Source: an uncultured Tolumonas sp.
GTDB lineage: Bacteria > Pseudomonadota > Gammaproteobacteria > Enterobacterales > Aeromonadaceae
Direction of reading: 5' to 3'
DNA length: 5,860 bases
Assembly: GCA_903931645.1 (NCBI GenBank)
Contig: CAIZDF010000175.1
Location: 1 to 5,860 of the forward strand
A program made the translations under genes and the position numbers. This document shows, one piece after another, positions 1 to 5,860 of the stretch. Every line of letters begins with the position of its first letter. Position 1 is the first letter of the stretch. The notes beneath the pieces were generated by a model, which saw only the letters and a program-made list of their open reading frames with translations, was not told the origin of the DNA and ran no database searches.

Positions 1-1
1 A

Positions 2-733
2 TTTACGGCATCAGGATTACAACTGGTTGCACAAGCGAGAAAAGTGCTGGAAGAAGCTCGCTTACTAAAAGAAATGGCTCAACAACATACGGAAGAGATG
101 GCGGGGCCACTGCATATTGGATTAATTCCGACGGTTGGCCCTTATTTATTACCGCATATCATTCCCGCGATCCGTCATGAATTTCCAGAGTTAGAAATAT
201 ATTTGCATGAGGCACAAACACATCAAATTGTGGCGCAGTTAGATAATGGTGAGCTGGATTGTGCCTTGTTGGCTTTGGTAAAAGAAACGGATGCATTTAT
301 TGAGATCCCCGTATTTGAAGAAAGTATGTACCTGGCCATTTCAGCCGATCATCGTTGGGCGCAACGTGACCAAATAGGTATGAATGAATTATCCGGACAG
401 CAGCTATTAATGCTGGAAGATGGTCATTGCTTGCGTGAACAAGCATTAGGATTTTGTTTTGCCGCTGGTGCCCGGGAAGATGCCCATTTTCGGGCTACCA
501 GTCTGGAAACATTACGGAATATGGTGGCCGCTGGAGGCGGGATCACCTTGATCCCTAAATTGGCCGTGCCTAATGAGCGGGTGCGCGATGGTGTCTGTTA
601 TCTGCCGTGTCATGATCCAGAACCTAAACGCACAGTTGGTTTGATATACCGCCCAGGTTCGCCACTGAAAGCGCGTTATCAGCGTTTAGCTTTATTGTGT
701 CAACAGCAGTTAAAGGCCCAGTCGCAGTTATAG
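2..733 (+). CDS. oxyR: OxyR, hydrogen peroxide-sensing LysR-type regulator (5' end outside window)
   Basis: OxyR is a cytoplasmic LysR-family regulator that is oxidised by H2O2 and then activates catalase, peroxidase and thiol-repair genes. The open frame runs back to base 2 without a stop, so the gene starts left of the window. A GTG at 44 lies inside the gene and is not the start. About 243 residues are present; compared with the roughly 305-residue E. coli protein, the winged-helix DNA-binding domain is missing and the tail of the linker helix plus the entire effector domain is present. Diagnostic segments are PLHIGLIPTVGPYLLPHIIP, LMLEDGHCLREQALGFCF, HFRATSLETLRNMVAAGGG and IYRPGSPL. The two redox cysteines are codons 428-430 and 455-457, nine residues apart as in E. 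coli C199/C208, so the sensor should be functional. The stop (731-733) abuts the stop of the opposite-strand cyclase gene. Identification is very secure from these motifs. Confidence 0.96.
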   Translation, partial: FTASGLQLVAQARKVLEEARLLKEMAQQHTEEMAGPLHIGLIPTVGPYLLPHIIPAIRHEFPELEIYLHEAQTHQIVAQLDNGELDCALLALVKETDAFIEIPVFEESMYLAISADHRWAQRDQIGMNELSGQQLLMLEDGHCLREQALGFCFAAGAREDAHFRATSLETLRNMVAAGGGITLIPKLAVPNERVRDGVCYLPCHDPEPKRTVGLIYRPGSPLKARYQRLALLCQQQLKAQSQL

Positions 734-743
734 CGACATGGGC
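716..743. other. Hairpin over the convergent oxyR / cyclase stop codons
   Basis: The left arm GCCCAGTCGC (716-725) pairs with GCGAC-a-TGGGC (733-743), giving a 10-bp stem with one bulged A at 738 and a 7-nt loop (726-732). The structure can form in either transcript. It lies over both stop codons (cyclase stop 728-730, oxyR stop 731-733). There is no U-tract on the oxyR side and only a weak CUUUAA follows on the cyclase side, so it is not a canonical intrinsic terminator. It may act as a 3'-end or bidirectional termination element. That role is inference. Confidence 0.5.
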
Positions 744-1783
744 ATAACACGATTACGGCCGAGTTGTTTGGCTTTGTATAATTGCACATCGGCGCGATGC
801 ATTAATGACTGATAATCATCGCCCGGTGTGAATTCAGCTACGCCAAAAGAGGCGGTAACATTATTTATGCGCTGGCTGGTGTTTTTATTCATGATACTCA
901 GCCGCTCGATTGCTCGGCGTTGTGATTCGGCAAACTGGCGGGCGATGAGTAGTTTGCGGGTTGGTAGTAATAAAGCAAATTCTTCACCACCAATACGATA
1001 GATTTTCTCACCGTTATTACAGCTGTCACTGATGCGTTTTGCGATAGCTTTCAGCACCTGATCGCCAAACATGTGTCCAAAATTATCGTTGATGGTTTTG
1101 AAGAAATCGATATCCATCATGATCAGGCTGAACGGTTTGTTCATCGCCATCATCGTATTGATTTCTTGATCAAACGCCCGACGATTCAGCACATTGGTCA
1201 TCGCATCTTCATAGGCTTCTTTACGGATCTCTTCGATACGATTTTTTAGGTCGCCAATTTCTTTTTCGGCATCGGTTAATTGATCGCGAAAGAAGCGGGT
1301 GCTGACACCGATCTTTTGTGAGTTCTGTACTAATTCACGTACTAACGCCACCATTTCATCCAAAGACAAGCCTTCACTATCTATCTTGGCGAGTTGAGAA
1401 AAGCCTTTTTCCAATACCTGATGGAATTGCTCGGCATCGACTCTGGTGTCTTGCATGGTGACTTGTAGTTCAGTCGCAATGGCTTCCAGACTATGTTTTA
1501 CCTGTTCGCTATTACGCTCGGTATCTAGAGCTAAATGCTTTTGATAGAGCTGTTCGCTGGTGACTGCAGAACAGAGTCCGGTTTCCGAAATGGAACGGTC
1601 TATCGCCTGATTTAGCTGAGGATTCGTTTGCGCAACATAGGTATACCAGAGGGCATAATTAGTCGGTGTCGTCGGCACCTGATATTTAATCATCAGGGGG
1701 ACAGCTTGTTTCAGATTAGCTGTTGATTGGGCAAACTCATCCATAGGCATTAACTCAGGCTTATTACTTGTCAGCATTAACAT
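728..1783 (-). CDS. GGDEF-domain diguanylate cyclase, soluble, degenerate I-site
   Basis: The product (351 residues) is predicted to make cyclic di-GMP from two GTP in the cytoplasm; no signal peptide or membrane segment is visible. Residues 1-160 are a helical N-terminal region with the segment KYQVPTTPTNYALWYTYV (34-51). I have seen this type of region in marine and aquatic gammaproteobacterial GGDEF proteins but cannot assign a ligand. A charged, probably coiled-coil linker (160-192) leads into the GGDEF domain (193-347): DAMTNVLNRR at 193-202, metal/substrate motif DIDFFKTIND at 224-233, and active-site GGEEF at 265-269. All expected catalytic residues are present, so activity is likely. 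The usual inhibitory RxxD five residues before the signature is replaced by NNGE (256-259). No EAL domain follows. The start is uncertain: ATGs at 1783, 1777, 1750 and 1744 are in frame and none has a good ribosome-binding site. The 1750 start would give 340 residues. The gene converges on oxyR and diverges from rnr. Confidence 0.9.
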   Translation of the reverse strand: MLMLTSNKPELMPMDEFAQSTANLKQAVPLMIKYQVPTTPTNYALWYTYVAQTNPQLNQAIDRSISETGLCSAVTSEQLYQKHLALDTERNSEQVKHSLEAIATELQVTMQDTRVDAEQFHQVLEKGFSQLAKIDSEGLSLDEMVALVRELVQNSQKIGVSTRFFRDQLTDAEKEIGDLKNRIEEIRKEAYEDAMTNVLNRRAFDQEINTMMAMNKPFSLIMMDIDFFKTINDNFGHMFGDQVLKAIAKRISDSCNNGEKIYRIGGEEFALLLPTRKLLIARQFAESQRRAIERLSIMNKNTSQRINNVTASFGVAEFTPGDDYQSLMHRADVQLYKAKQLGRNRVMPMSL

Positions 1784-1814
1784 AGCATAGTTGTGGCCAC
1801 GAATAGTGGTATTC

Positions 1815-1844
1815 CTGCCAAAAAGTGGTTGATTTCGCTATACT
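1815..1844 (+). promoter_or_regulatory. Probable sigma-70 promoter for rnr-rlmB
   Basis: A good -10 element TATACT (1839-1844) is preceded at 18 bp by CTGCCA (1815-1820), which matches four of six bases of the -35 consensus. Transcription would start near 1851, about 30 nt before the chosen rnr start codon. It is the best plus-strand candidate in the gap between the divergent cyclase gene and rnr. No convincing promoter for the leftward cyclase gene was found in the same gap. Confidence 0.45.
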
Positions 1845-1882
1845 CATCATGACTTTATTTATTGCCAATGGCAGGCCTGTTT

Positions 1883-4303
1883 ATGTCCCCCAAGGATCCT
1901 TTCGCCACACGCGAAGCTGAGAAATACGAAAAACCGATTGCGAGTCGTGAACTTATTCTTGCTCTGATTGAGAAAAATGGTCGTCCGATGTCTCGAGATG
2001 AGATCGAGAAGACACTGATGTTGCAAGACGAAGATGAGGTGGAAGGATTACGCCGTCGCCTGCGTGCGATGGAACGGGATGGGCAACTTGTCTTTACCCG
2101 CAGCAAAGCATACGCCTTACCGGATAAGCTAAATTTGATCAAAGGTTATGTCATCGGCCACAAAGATGGCTATGGCTTTCTGCGCCCTGAAACGGGCGGT
2201 GCTGACTTGTTCCTGAATCAATGGGATATGGCGAGCCTAATGCATGGTGATTATGTGCTGGTGCAGCCAACTAAAATTGATGCGAAAGGTCGTCAGGAGG
2301 CGCGTTTAGTTCGCCTGCTAAAATCCCGCGATATGGATCTGGTCGGGCGCTATTTTGTTGAAAATGGCGTTGGTTTCGTGGTGCCGGATGACAACCGTAT
2401 TATTCAGGATATTCTGATCGCGCCAGATGCCACTTTAGGTGCGCGTCAAAGTCAGATCGTGGTAGTGCGGGTCACGCAGCGTCCAACCGGTCGCTTGAAT
2501 GCGATGGGGCAGATCCTGGAAGTGCTGGGTGACAATATGGATCCAGGCATGGAGATTGATATTTCCATCCGTAAATTTGGCATTCCGCACGAGTGGCCAC
2601 AAGAAGTTCTGACACAGATCAAATCACTAACCGAGCAGGTGCCAGAAGAGGCAAAAGAAGGGCGTGTTGATTTACGTCAGTTGCCACTGATGACCATCGA
2701 TGGTGAAGATGCCCGCGATTTTGACGATGCGGTATTCTGTGAACGTAAACGCGGTGGCGGCTGGCGGTTATGGGTAGCCATTGCCGATGTGTCGTATTAC
2801 GTCCGCCCTGGTACCGCACTGGATAATGAAGCTTATAACCGGGGGAACTCGGTTTACTTCCCTGAGTTCGTGGTACCGATGCTGCCGGAAGTGCTCTCGA
2901 ATGGCCTTTGTTCGCTAAACCCACAAGTGGATCGTCTCTGTATGGTTTGCGAAATGACCATCTCGGAAGCCGGTCGTTTATCGGGTTACAAATTCTTTGA
3001 AGCGGTGATGAATTCACATGCGCGTCTGACCTATACCAAAGTTGCCGCAATTTTGGATGGTGATGTCAAACTCCGTGAACAATACACTGCGTTAGTGCCG
3101 CATATTGAGGAGTTACACAAACTTTATTTGGCCCTGAAAACTGCACGTCATCACCGTGGTGCCGTTGAGTTTGAGAGTGATGAAACCCGCTTTATCTTCA
3201 ATGCACAGCGTAAGATTGATCGTATTGTGCCGCTGGTGCGCAACGATGCGCATAAGCTGATTGAAGAGTGCATGATCCAGGCAAATGTGGCCGCGGCGAA
3301 GTTTATCGAAAAACAAGAAGCTGAAACTCTATTCCGTGTGCATGATCGTCCGGGTGAGCTGAAGCTGGAAACCTTCCGCCAATTCCTCGGCGAACTGGGG
3401 TTAGAGCTGAAAGGTGGTGATGAGCCGGAACCAATGCATTACGCGGAATTAGCTGCACTGGTGCAGGATCGTCCAGATGTTGAGCTGATCAATACCATGC
3501 TGTTACGTTCGATGCAGCAGGCGCAATACAGTGCCGATAATATTGGCCACTTTGGTTTGGCGCTGCAATCGTACGCGCATTTCACTTCACCAATTCGCCG
3601 TTATCCCGACCTGTTACTGCACCGCGGTATTAAATATGAGCTGGCGCGTCAGCAGGGCAATCCGAAACACAAGTGGACACCAAGTGGTGGTTATCATTAT
3701 TCCTATGATGATATTTCGCCGATGGGTCTGCAGTGCTCAATGACCGAGCGCCGCGCGGATGATGCGACCCGCGATGTGTCTGACTGGCTGAAATGTGAAT
3801 ACATGCAGGATCATGTCGGTTCTGAATTCGATGGCGTGATTGCGAATGTGACCTCGTTTGGTTGTTTCATTCGCCTAGCCGAGTTGAACATCGACGGTTT
3901 AGTGCATGTTTCCTCATTAACCAATGATTATTATCAGTTTGATGCTTCACGCCAGACTTTGATTGGGGAAAACTTCCGTCGGGTTTATCGTTTAGGCGAT
4001 AAAGTGCGGGTGAAGGTGGCGGCCGTTAATCTGGATGATCGTAAGATCGACCTGATGCTGGTGGAAGATCCGTTGGTCTTCACTGGCAAAGATGCGGCGA
4101 AAAAGCAGAAGTTGCTTGGTGAGATCCAGCAGAAACGCGATCGCTCCAAACAGCGCAAAGCCAAAACTGATCAAGAGAAACCGGCGAAAGGGCGTGTGAA
4201 AGAAAAAGACAAACAACAGCCGGTAGCCAGTGATAAAATTAGTCGTTCGCGTGCTGAAAAGAAAAACAGCCGCAAGAAACGTCAGGGAAAAGCGAAGAAA
4301 TGA
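1883..4303 (+). CDS. rnr: Ribonuclease R, processive 3'-5' exoribonuclease
   Basis: RNase R degrades structured RNA 3' to 5', takes part in rRNA quality control and in decay of mRNAs on stalled ribosomes with tmRNA-SmpB, and is important in cold and stationary phase. With the ATG at 1883 the protein has 806 residues (E. coli 813). Domains in order: N-terminal helix-turn-helix (about 20-80), two cold-shock OB folds (about 84-140 and 150-225; [17 protein letters not shown] marks the second), RNB catalytic domain (about 262-590), S1 domain (about 645-727) and a lysine/arginine-rich tail (about 735-806). Catalytic aspartates are in [14 protein letters not shown] (D273, D279, D281, D282), with Y325 in SVYFP and R572/R573 in [11 protein letters not shown]. 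The start is chosen because [19 protein letters not shown] aligns with the E. coli N terminus and CAGG (1872-1875) lies 7 nt upstream. In-frame ATG 1868 and TTG 1862 have no ribosome-binding site. The stop overlaps the rlmB start. nsrR, which precedes rnr in E. coli, is absent here. Confidence 0.97.
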   Translation: MSPKDPFATREAEKYEKPIASRELILALIEKNGRPMSRDEIEKTLMLQDEDEVEGLRRRLRAMERDGQLVFTRSKAYALPDKLNLIKGYVIGHKDGYGFLRPETGGADLFLNQWDMASLMHGDYVLVQPTKIDAKGRQEARLVRLLKSRDMDLVGRYFVENGVGFVVPDDNRIIQDILIAPDATLGARQSQIVVVRVTQRPTGRLNAMGQILEVLGDNMDPGMEIDISIRKFGIPHEWPQEVLTQIKSLTEQVPEEAKEGRVDLRQLPLMTIDGEDARDFDDAVFCERKRGGGWRLWVAIADVSYYVRPGTALDNEAYNRGNSVYFPEFVVPMLPEVLSNGLCSLNPQVDRLCMVCEMTISEAGRLSGYKFFEAVMNSHARLTYTKVAAILDGDVKLREQYTALVPHIEELHKLYLALKTARHHRGAVEFESDETRFIFNAQRKIDRIVPLVRNDAHKLIEECMIQANVAAAKFIEKQEAETLFRVHDRPGELKLETFRQFLGELGLELKGGDEPEPMHYAELAALVQDRPDVELINTMLLRSMQQAQYSADNIGHFGLALQSYAHFTSPIRRYPDLLLHRGIKYELARQQGNPKHKWTPSGGYHYSYDDISPMGLQCSMTERRADDATRDVSDWLKCEYMQDHVGSEFDGVIANVTSFGCFIRLAELNIDGLVHVSSLTNDYYQFDASRQTLIGENFRRVYRLGDKVRVKVAAVNLDDRKIDLMLVEDPLVFTGKDAAKKQKLLGEIQQKRDRSKQRKAKTDQEKPAKGRVKEKDKQQPVASDKISRSRAEKKNSRKKRQGKAKK

Positions 4304-5034
4304 GTAGCGAATTAATTTATGGGATCCATGCGGTCAAAGCGTTGCTGGAGCAGGCTCCAGAGCGTTTTATTGAAGCCTGGGTGCTAAAAGGCCGTGACGA
4401 TGATCGTCTGCAGCCATTGTTAGCCACCTTACAACAGTATGGCGTCAGCATTCAGTATGTGCAGCGCAAAACACTGGACGATAAGGCGGAAGGCGCCATC
4501 CATCAGGGCATTATTGCGAAGGTCAAAGAAGGCCGGAAATATGATGAAGCTGATTTAGATAAAATTCTGGAGAAAGAACAAACACCCTTTTTTCTGGTAT
4601 TGGATGGAGTGACCGATCCACACAATCTGGGCGCTTGCCTTCGTACCGCTGATGCCGCCGGTGTGCATGCACTGATCGTGCCGCGGGATAAGTCTGTCAG
4701 CCTGACCGGTACGGCACGTAAAGTCGCTTGTGGTGCTGCGGAAAATGTACCATTTATTCAGGTGACCAATTTAGCGCGCACACTGCGTGAGTTGAAAGAT
4801 CGTGGCGTTTGGGTGGTTGGCACCGCAGGTGAGGCGACTCATGATGTGTTTGCGGCGAAACTGACTGGGTCTTTGGCCTTAGTAATGGGCGCTGAAGGCG
4901 ATGGTATGCGTCGTCTGACACGTGAACATTGCGATGAGCTGATCAGCATCCCAATGGCAGGTTCGGTTTCGAGTTTAAATGTATCGGTAGCGACCGGTGT
5001 TTGTTTGTTTGAAGCGGTGCGTCAGCGTCGTTAG
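4300..5034 (+). CDS. rlmB: 23S rRNA (guanosine-2251-2'-O)-methyltransferase RlmB
   Basis: RlmB uses S-adenosylmethionine to methylate the 2'-OH of G2251 in the P-loop of 23S rRNA during large-subunit assembly. The protein has 244 residues, against 243 in E. coli. The N-terminal substrate-binding domain (about 2-75; [19 protein letters not shown], then [14 protein letters not shown]) is followed by a SPOUT/TrmH-type catalytic domain. Its three signature motifs are [16 protein letters not shown] (106-121, with N109 and R115), [11 protein letters not shown] (194-204, with E199) and [19 protein letters not shown] (216-234, with S225 and N227), which together build the trefoil-knot cofactor site. 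The ATG shares four bases with the rnr stop (ATGA), so translation is probably coupled. A purine-rich AGGGA lies about 11 nt upstream. The rnr-rlmB order is conserved in many Gammaproteobacteria. No U-tract terminator follows on this strand; the hairpin just downstream points the other way. Confidence 0.97.
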   Translation: MSSELIYGIHAVKALLEQAPERFIEAWVLKGRDDDRLQPLLATLQQYGVSIQYVQRKTLDDKAEGAIHQGIIAKVKEGRKYDEADLDKILEKEQTPFFLVLDGVTDPHNLGACLRTADAAGVHALIVPRDKSVSLTGTARKVACGAAENVPFIQVTNLARTLRELKDRGVWVVGTAGEATHDVFAAKLTGSLALVMGAEGDGMRRLTREHCDELISIPMAGSVSSLNVSVATGVCLFEAVRQRR

Positions 5035-5067
5035 AAAAGAAAAAAGAGGCTGGTAAGCACCAGCCTC
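5035..5067 (-). terminator. Intrinsic terminator for leftward transcription
   Basis: A perfect 9-bp stem, GAGGCTGGT (5046-5054) and ACCAGCCTC (5059-5067), closes a 4-nt loop. Read on the minus strand it is followed at once by TTTTTTCTTTT (5045-5035), a strong U-tract. On the plus strand the 3' flank is GAAAATG, so it is not a normal terminator for rnr-rlmB. The U-tract ends directly against the rlmB stop codon. Confidence 0.85.
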
Positions 5068-5075
5068 GAAAATGT

Positions 5076-5101
5076 CACCCTTCAGAGGAGGTTAAAGGGT
5101 G
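5076..5101 (-). other. Hairpin with Shine-Dalgarno-complementary loop
   Basis: CACCCTT (5076-5082) pairs with AAGGGTG (5095-5101) over a 12-nt loop (5083-5094). In the minus-strand RNA the loop reads UAACCUCCUCUG, exposing CCUCCUC, the exact complement of GAGGAGG. It lies inside the candidate small RNA, between its 5' part and its terminator. C-rich loops that bind ribosome-binding sites are known in several bacterial regulatory RNAs; a seed function here is inference. Confidence 0.5.
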
Positions 5102-5136
5102 TATCAACAGAGTTTGCACAACAATACGACGTTCAC

Positions 5137-5165
5137 AATTTATCAATAATGAGAATTATTATCAA
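5137..5165 (-). promoter_or_regulatory. Leftward promoter-like element for the candidate sRNA
   Basis: On the minus strand TTGATA (5165-5160; five of six bases of the -35 consensus) is followed at exactly 17 bp by TAAATT (5142-5137; four of six of the -10 consensus). Transcription would begin near 5130-5132. The spacer is almost wholly occupied by the Fur-box match, the classical arrangement for iron-dependent repression. The weak -10 keeps confidence moderate. Confidence 0.45.
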
Positions 5166-5169
5166 TAAT
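5141..5169. repeat. 10-bp direct repeat with 19-bp period across the Fur site
   Basis: TATCAATAAT occurs at 5141-5150 and again at 5160-5169, start to start 19 bp, the length of one Fur box. The region 5151-5177 is also an imperfect dyad bounded by GAGAA and TTCTC with AT-rich inner arms. The repeat probably reflects a multi-site operator, though AT-rich low complexity could explain part of it. Confidence 0.5.
5145..5163. promoter_or_regulatory. Fur box (ferric uptake regulator operator)
   Basis: AATAATGAGAATTATTATC matches 16 of 19 bases of the consensus GATAATGATAATCATTATC. It includes a perfect inverted repeat AATAAT-GAGA-ATTATT (5145-5160). A second, weaker register (5151-5169) matches 13 of 19, suggesting overlapping Fur dimers. 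The site covers the leftward promoter spacer and the -35 region of a possible rightward promoter. Confidence 0.7.
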
Positions 5170-5186
5170 AATTTCTCTTCTATATC
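5159..5186 (+). promoter_or_regulatory. Possible rightward promoter towards the YitT-family gene
   Basis: TTATCA (5159-5164, four of six) and TATATC (5181-5186, four of six) are 16 bp apart on the plus strand. Transcription from here would give a leader of roughly 160 nt before the gene at 5352. The -35 overlaps the Fur box. Both elements are weak, and no better plus-strand pair was found between 5187 and 5351. Confidence 0.25.
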
Positions 5187-5351
5187 TTCCCATTCCTGAA
5201 ATGTGATTACGATACCAGCGACTTGCACTCTCGTGGTGAGCGCACTGGCAGTAAAAGTTTACATTTCTGCTTACCTGTTCTCAGTCGGATATAGCGGGTC
5301 GACGAGCATCTGCTGGTAGCATAGCGGCGGTTATGTCTATGGATAAATGTG
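5187..5351 (+). other. Gene-free leader upstream of the YitT-family gene
   Basis: No protein gene, tRNA or recognised riboswitch was found. Visible details are a short palindrome GTAAA-AG-TTTAC (5251-5262) and a widely spaced complementary pair, TACCAGC near 5214 and GCTGGTA near 5313, which could fold a transcribed leader. Neither is strong. GGAT (5341-5344) is the only purine-rich element near the next start codon. Confidence 0.3.
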
Positions 5352-5860
5352 ATGCCTGCAAAACACAGTTGGTTGGAAGATATGTTAGCAATGCTGACGG
5401 CAACAGGTTTGATCTCGTTAGGAATTGTTTTTTTTAATCAGCCTGGGCTCGTGGTCGGCGGAACCGCTGGGTTGGCGTTGCTGTTGCACAAATTATTGCC
5501 TTTTAGTTTTGGTCAGTTGTTTTTCATGCTGAACGTGCCTTTTTACTGGTTAGCCTGGAAACGTCTCGGCGGGCAATTTGTGGCCAAAACGTTGCTTTCT
5601 GTTACTGCGGTTTCTTTTTTTGGTGATCATCTGCATCAATGGATGCAAATCAATGAAGTGCGCCCGATTTATGCTGCATTAATGGGGAGTGTCTTGGTTG
5701 GCGTTGGGTTACTGATCTTATTCCGGCACCGTGCCAGTCTGGGCGGCTTTAATATTGTCTGCCTCTGGTTGCAGGAGCGTTATGGCATTAGTGCGGGCAA
5801 AGTACAGATGGGGCTCGATTGCACTATCGTTCTCTCTTCTGCTTTTATTACTTCGTGGTC
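5352..5860 (+). CDS. YitT/DUF161-family integral membrane protein (3' end outside window)
   Basis: The first 169 residues of a very hydrophobic protein are present and the frame is open to the window edge. Membrane segments are likely at about 14-29, 32-50, 54-70, 77-91, 105-124 and 150-167. The segments GLVVGGTAGLALLL (32-45), FFMLNVPFYWLAWKRLG (57-73) and RASLGGFNIVCLWLQ (127-141) are typical of the YitT membrane family (PF02588 as I recall it). Proteobacterial members of this family are usually about 200 residues and lack the C-terminal cytoplasmic domain of Firmicutes members, so probably only a short end is missing. The molecular function and substrate of the family are not established. 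The ATG at 5352 is chosen over GTG 5349 because it opens MPAKHSWLEDML, a plausible short cytoplasmic N terminus; GGA (5341-5343) lies 8 nt upstream. The Fur box about 190 bp upstream may regulate it. Confidence 0.88.
   Translation, partial: MPAKHSWLEDMLAMLTATGLISLGIVFFNQPGLVVGGTAGLALLLHKLLPFSFGQLFFMLNVPFYWLAWKRLGGQFVAKTLLSVTAVSFFGDHLHQWMQINEVRPIYAALMGSVLVGVGLLILFRHRASLGGFNIVCLWLQERYGISAGKVQMGLDCTIVLSSAFITSW

Larger units (their letters stand above)
5035..5130 (-). ncRNA. Candidate Fur-regulated small RNA, about 95 nt
   Basis: Three signals line up on the minus strand: a promoter-like pair enclosing a strong Fur-box match (5137-5165), a predicted start near 5130-5132, and a clear intrinsic terminator (5067-5035). 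The enclosed RNA has no credible reading frame; the only one begins at a GTG upstream of the predicted start and has 10 codons. It would contain an unstructured 5' part, a hairpin (5101-5076) with CCUCCUC in the loop, a short AU-rich linker (ACAUUUUCG), and the terminator stem with a U-rich tail of the kind bound by Hfq. Size, iron-box promoter and GC-rich terminator recall RyhB, but I do not find the conserved RyhB core (GCACGACAUUGCUCAC), so I do not call it RyhB. No leftward protein gene lies to the right that would otherwise need this terminator. Alternatives are an antisense or UTR-derived transcript, or a terminator left from a lost gene. Confidence 0.5.

Noticed and set aside
44..46. 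GTG at 44 as the start of a short regulator gene
   Set aside because: The frame is open to the window edge and the upstream residues match the OxyR linker helix, so the gene is cut by the window rather than truncated.
1793..1800. GTGGCCAC palindrome between the cyclase and rnr genes as an operator
   Set aside because: Eight bases of perfect symmetry with no extension and no known regulator match; likely chance.
1855..2142. Minus-strand open frame over the rnr 5' end
   Set aside because: It is a shadow of rnr, rich in Ser/Arg from antisense reading, without recognisable domain or ribosome site. The same applies to the minus-strand frames at 2619-3050, 3113-3316 and 3992-4216 and the plus-strand frame at 3531-3743.
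5035..5130. Identification as RyhB itself
   Set aside because: Size, Fur site and terminator fit, but the conserved core that pairs with sodB-type targets is not found in this sequence.
5099..5149. Sixteen-codon plus-strand reading frame (GTG start) with a perfect AGGAGG at 5086-5091, 7 nt upstream
   Set aside because: The ribosome-site match is the complement of the candidate sRNA loop, the GTG is buried in the hairpin stem, and the peptide shows no attenuator-like or membrane features. It stays possible only if plus-strand transcription through here is shown.
5335..5434. Alternative plus-strand frame starting ATGTCTATGGAT with a Cys-x-x-Cys pair, overlapping the YitT-family start
   Set aside because: It ends after about 33 codons in a T-run, overlaps the strongly supported membrane protein frame, and has no good ribosome-binding site.

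Overview
The window is gammaproteobacterial chromosomal DNA of moderate G+C content. The products closely resemble known OxyR, RNase R and RlmB proteins of Enterobacterales, Vibrionales and Aeromonadales. I lean towards Aeromonadales or a near relative, but only from general protein resemblance. No insertion sequence, prophage, CRISPR array, rRNA or tRNA was seen, and codon use looks even across the genes.

Layout, left to right. (1) The window opens inside oxyR (plus strand): the DNA-binding domain lies off the left edge, and the whole peroxide-sensing domain with its redox cysteine pair is present. (2) A cytoplasmic GGDEF diguanylate cyclase gene on the minus strand converges on oxyR. The two stop codons abut so that the genes overlap by 6 bp, and a 10-bp-stem hairpin is centred on the overlap. 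(3) A 99-bp gap separates the cyclase from the likely rnr start on the opposite strand and holds a probable rnr promoter. (4) rnr (RNase R) and rlmB (23S rRNA Gm2251 methyltransferase) form a tight two-gene operon with a 4-bp ATGA overlap, an RNA decay/ribosome maturation unit. (5) A 317-bp stretch between rlmB and the next gene has no protein gene. (6) A YitT/DUF161-family membrane protein gene runs off the right edge.

The most interesting part is the 317-bp stretch. It contains a strong match to the Fur box (5145-5163) lying between a -35-like and a -10-like element that point left. About 95 nt downstream in that direction is a clear intrinsic terminator (stem 5046-5067, then U6-C-U4) that works only for leftward transcription. 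No leftward protein gene lies to its right, so the simplest reading is an iron-repressed small RNA of about 95 nt, with the architecture of RyhB but without a RyhB core that I can recognise. A second hairpin in this RNA (5076-5101) displays CCUCCUC in its loop, complementary to Shine-Dalgarno sequences. The Fur site is also placed so that it could control rightward transcription into the YitT-family gene.

Functional links visible here are oxidative stress (OxyR), probable iron control (Fur site, candidate sRNA), c-di-GMP signalling and RNA turnover. That these form one coordinated system is not shown by the sequence; adjacency alone suggests it.
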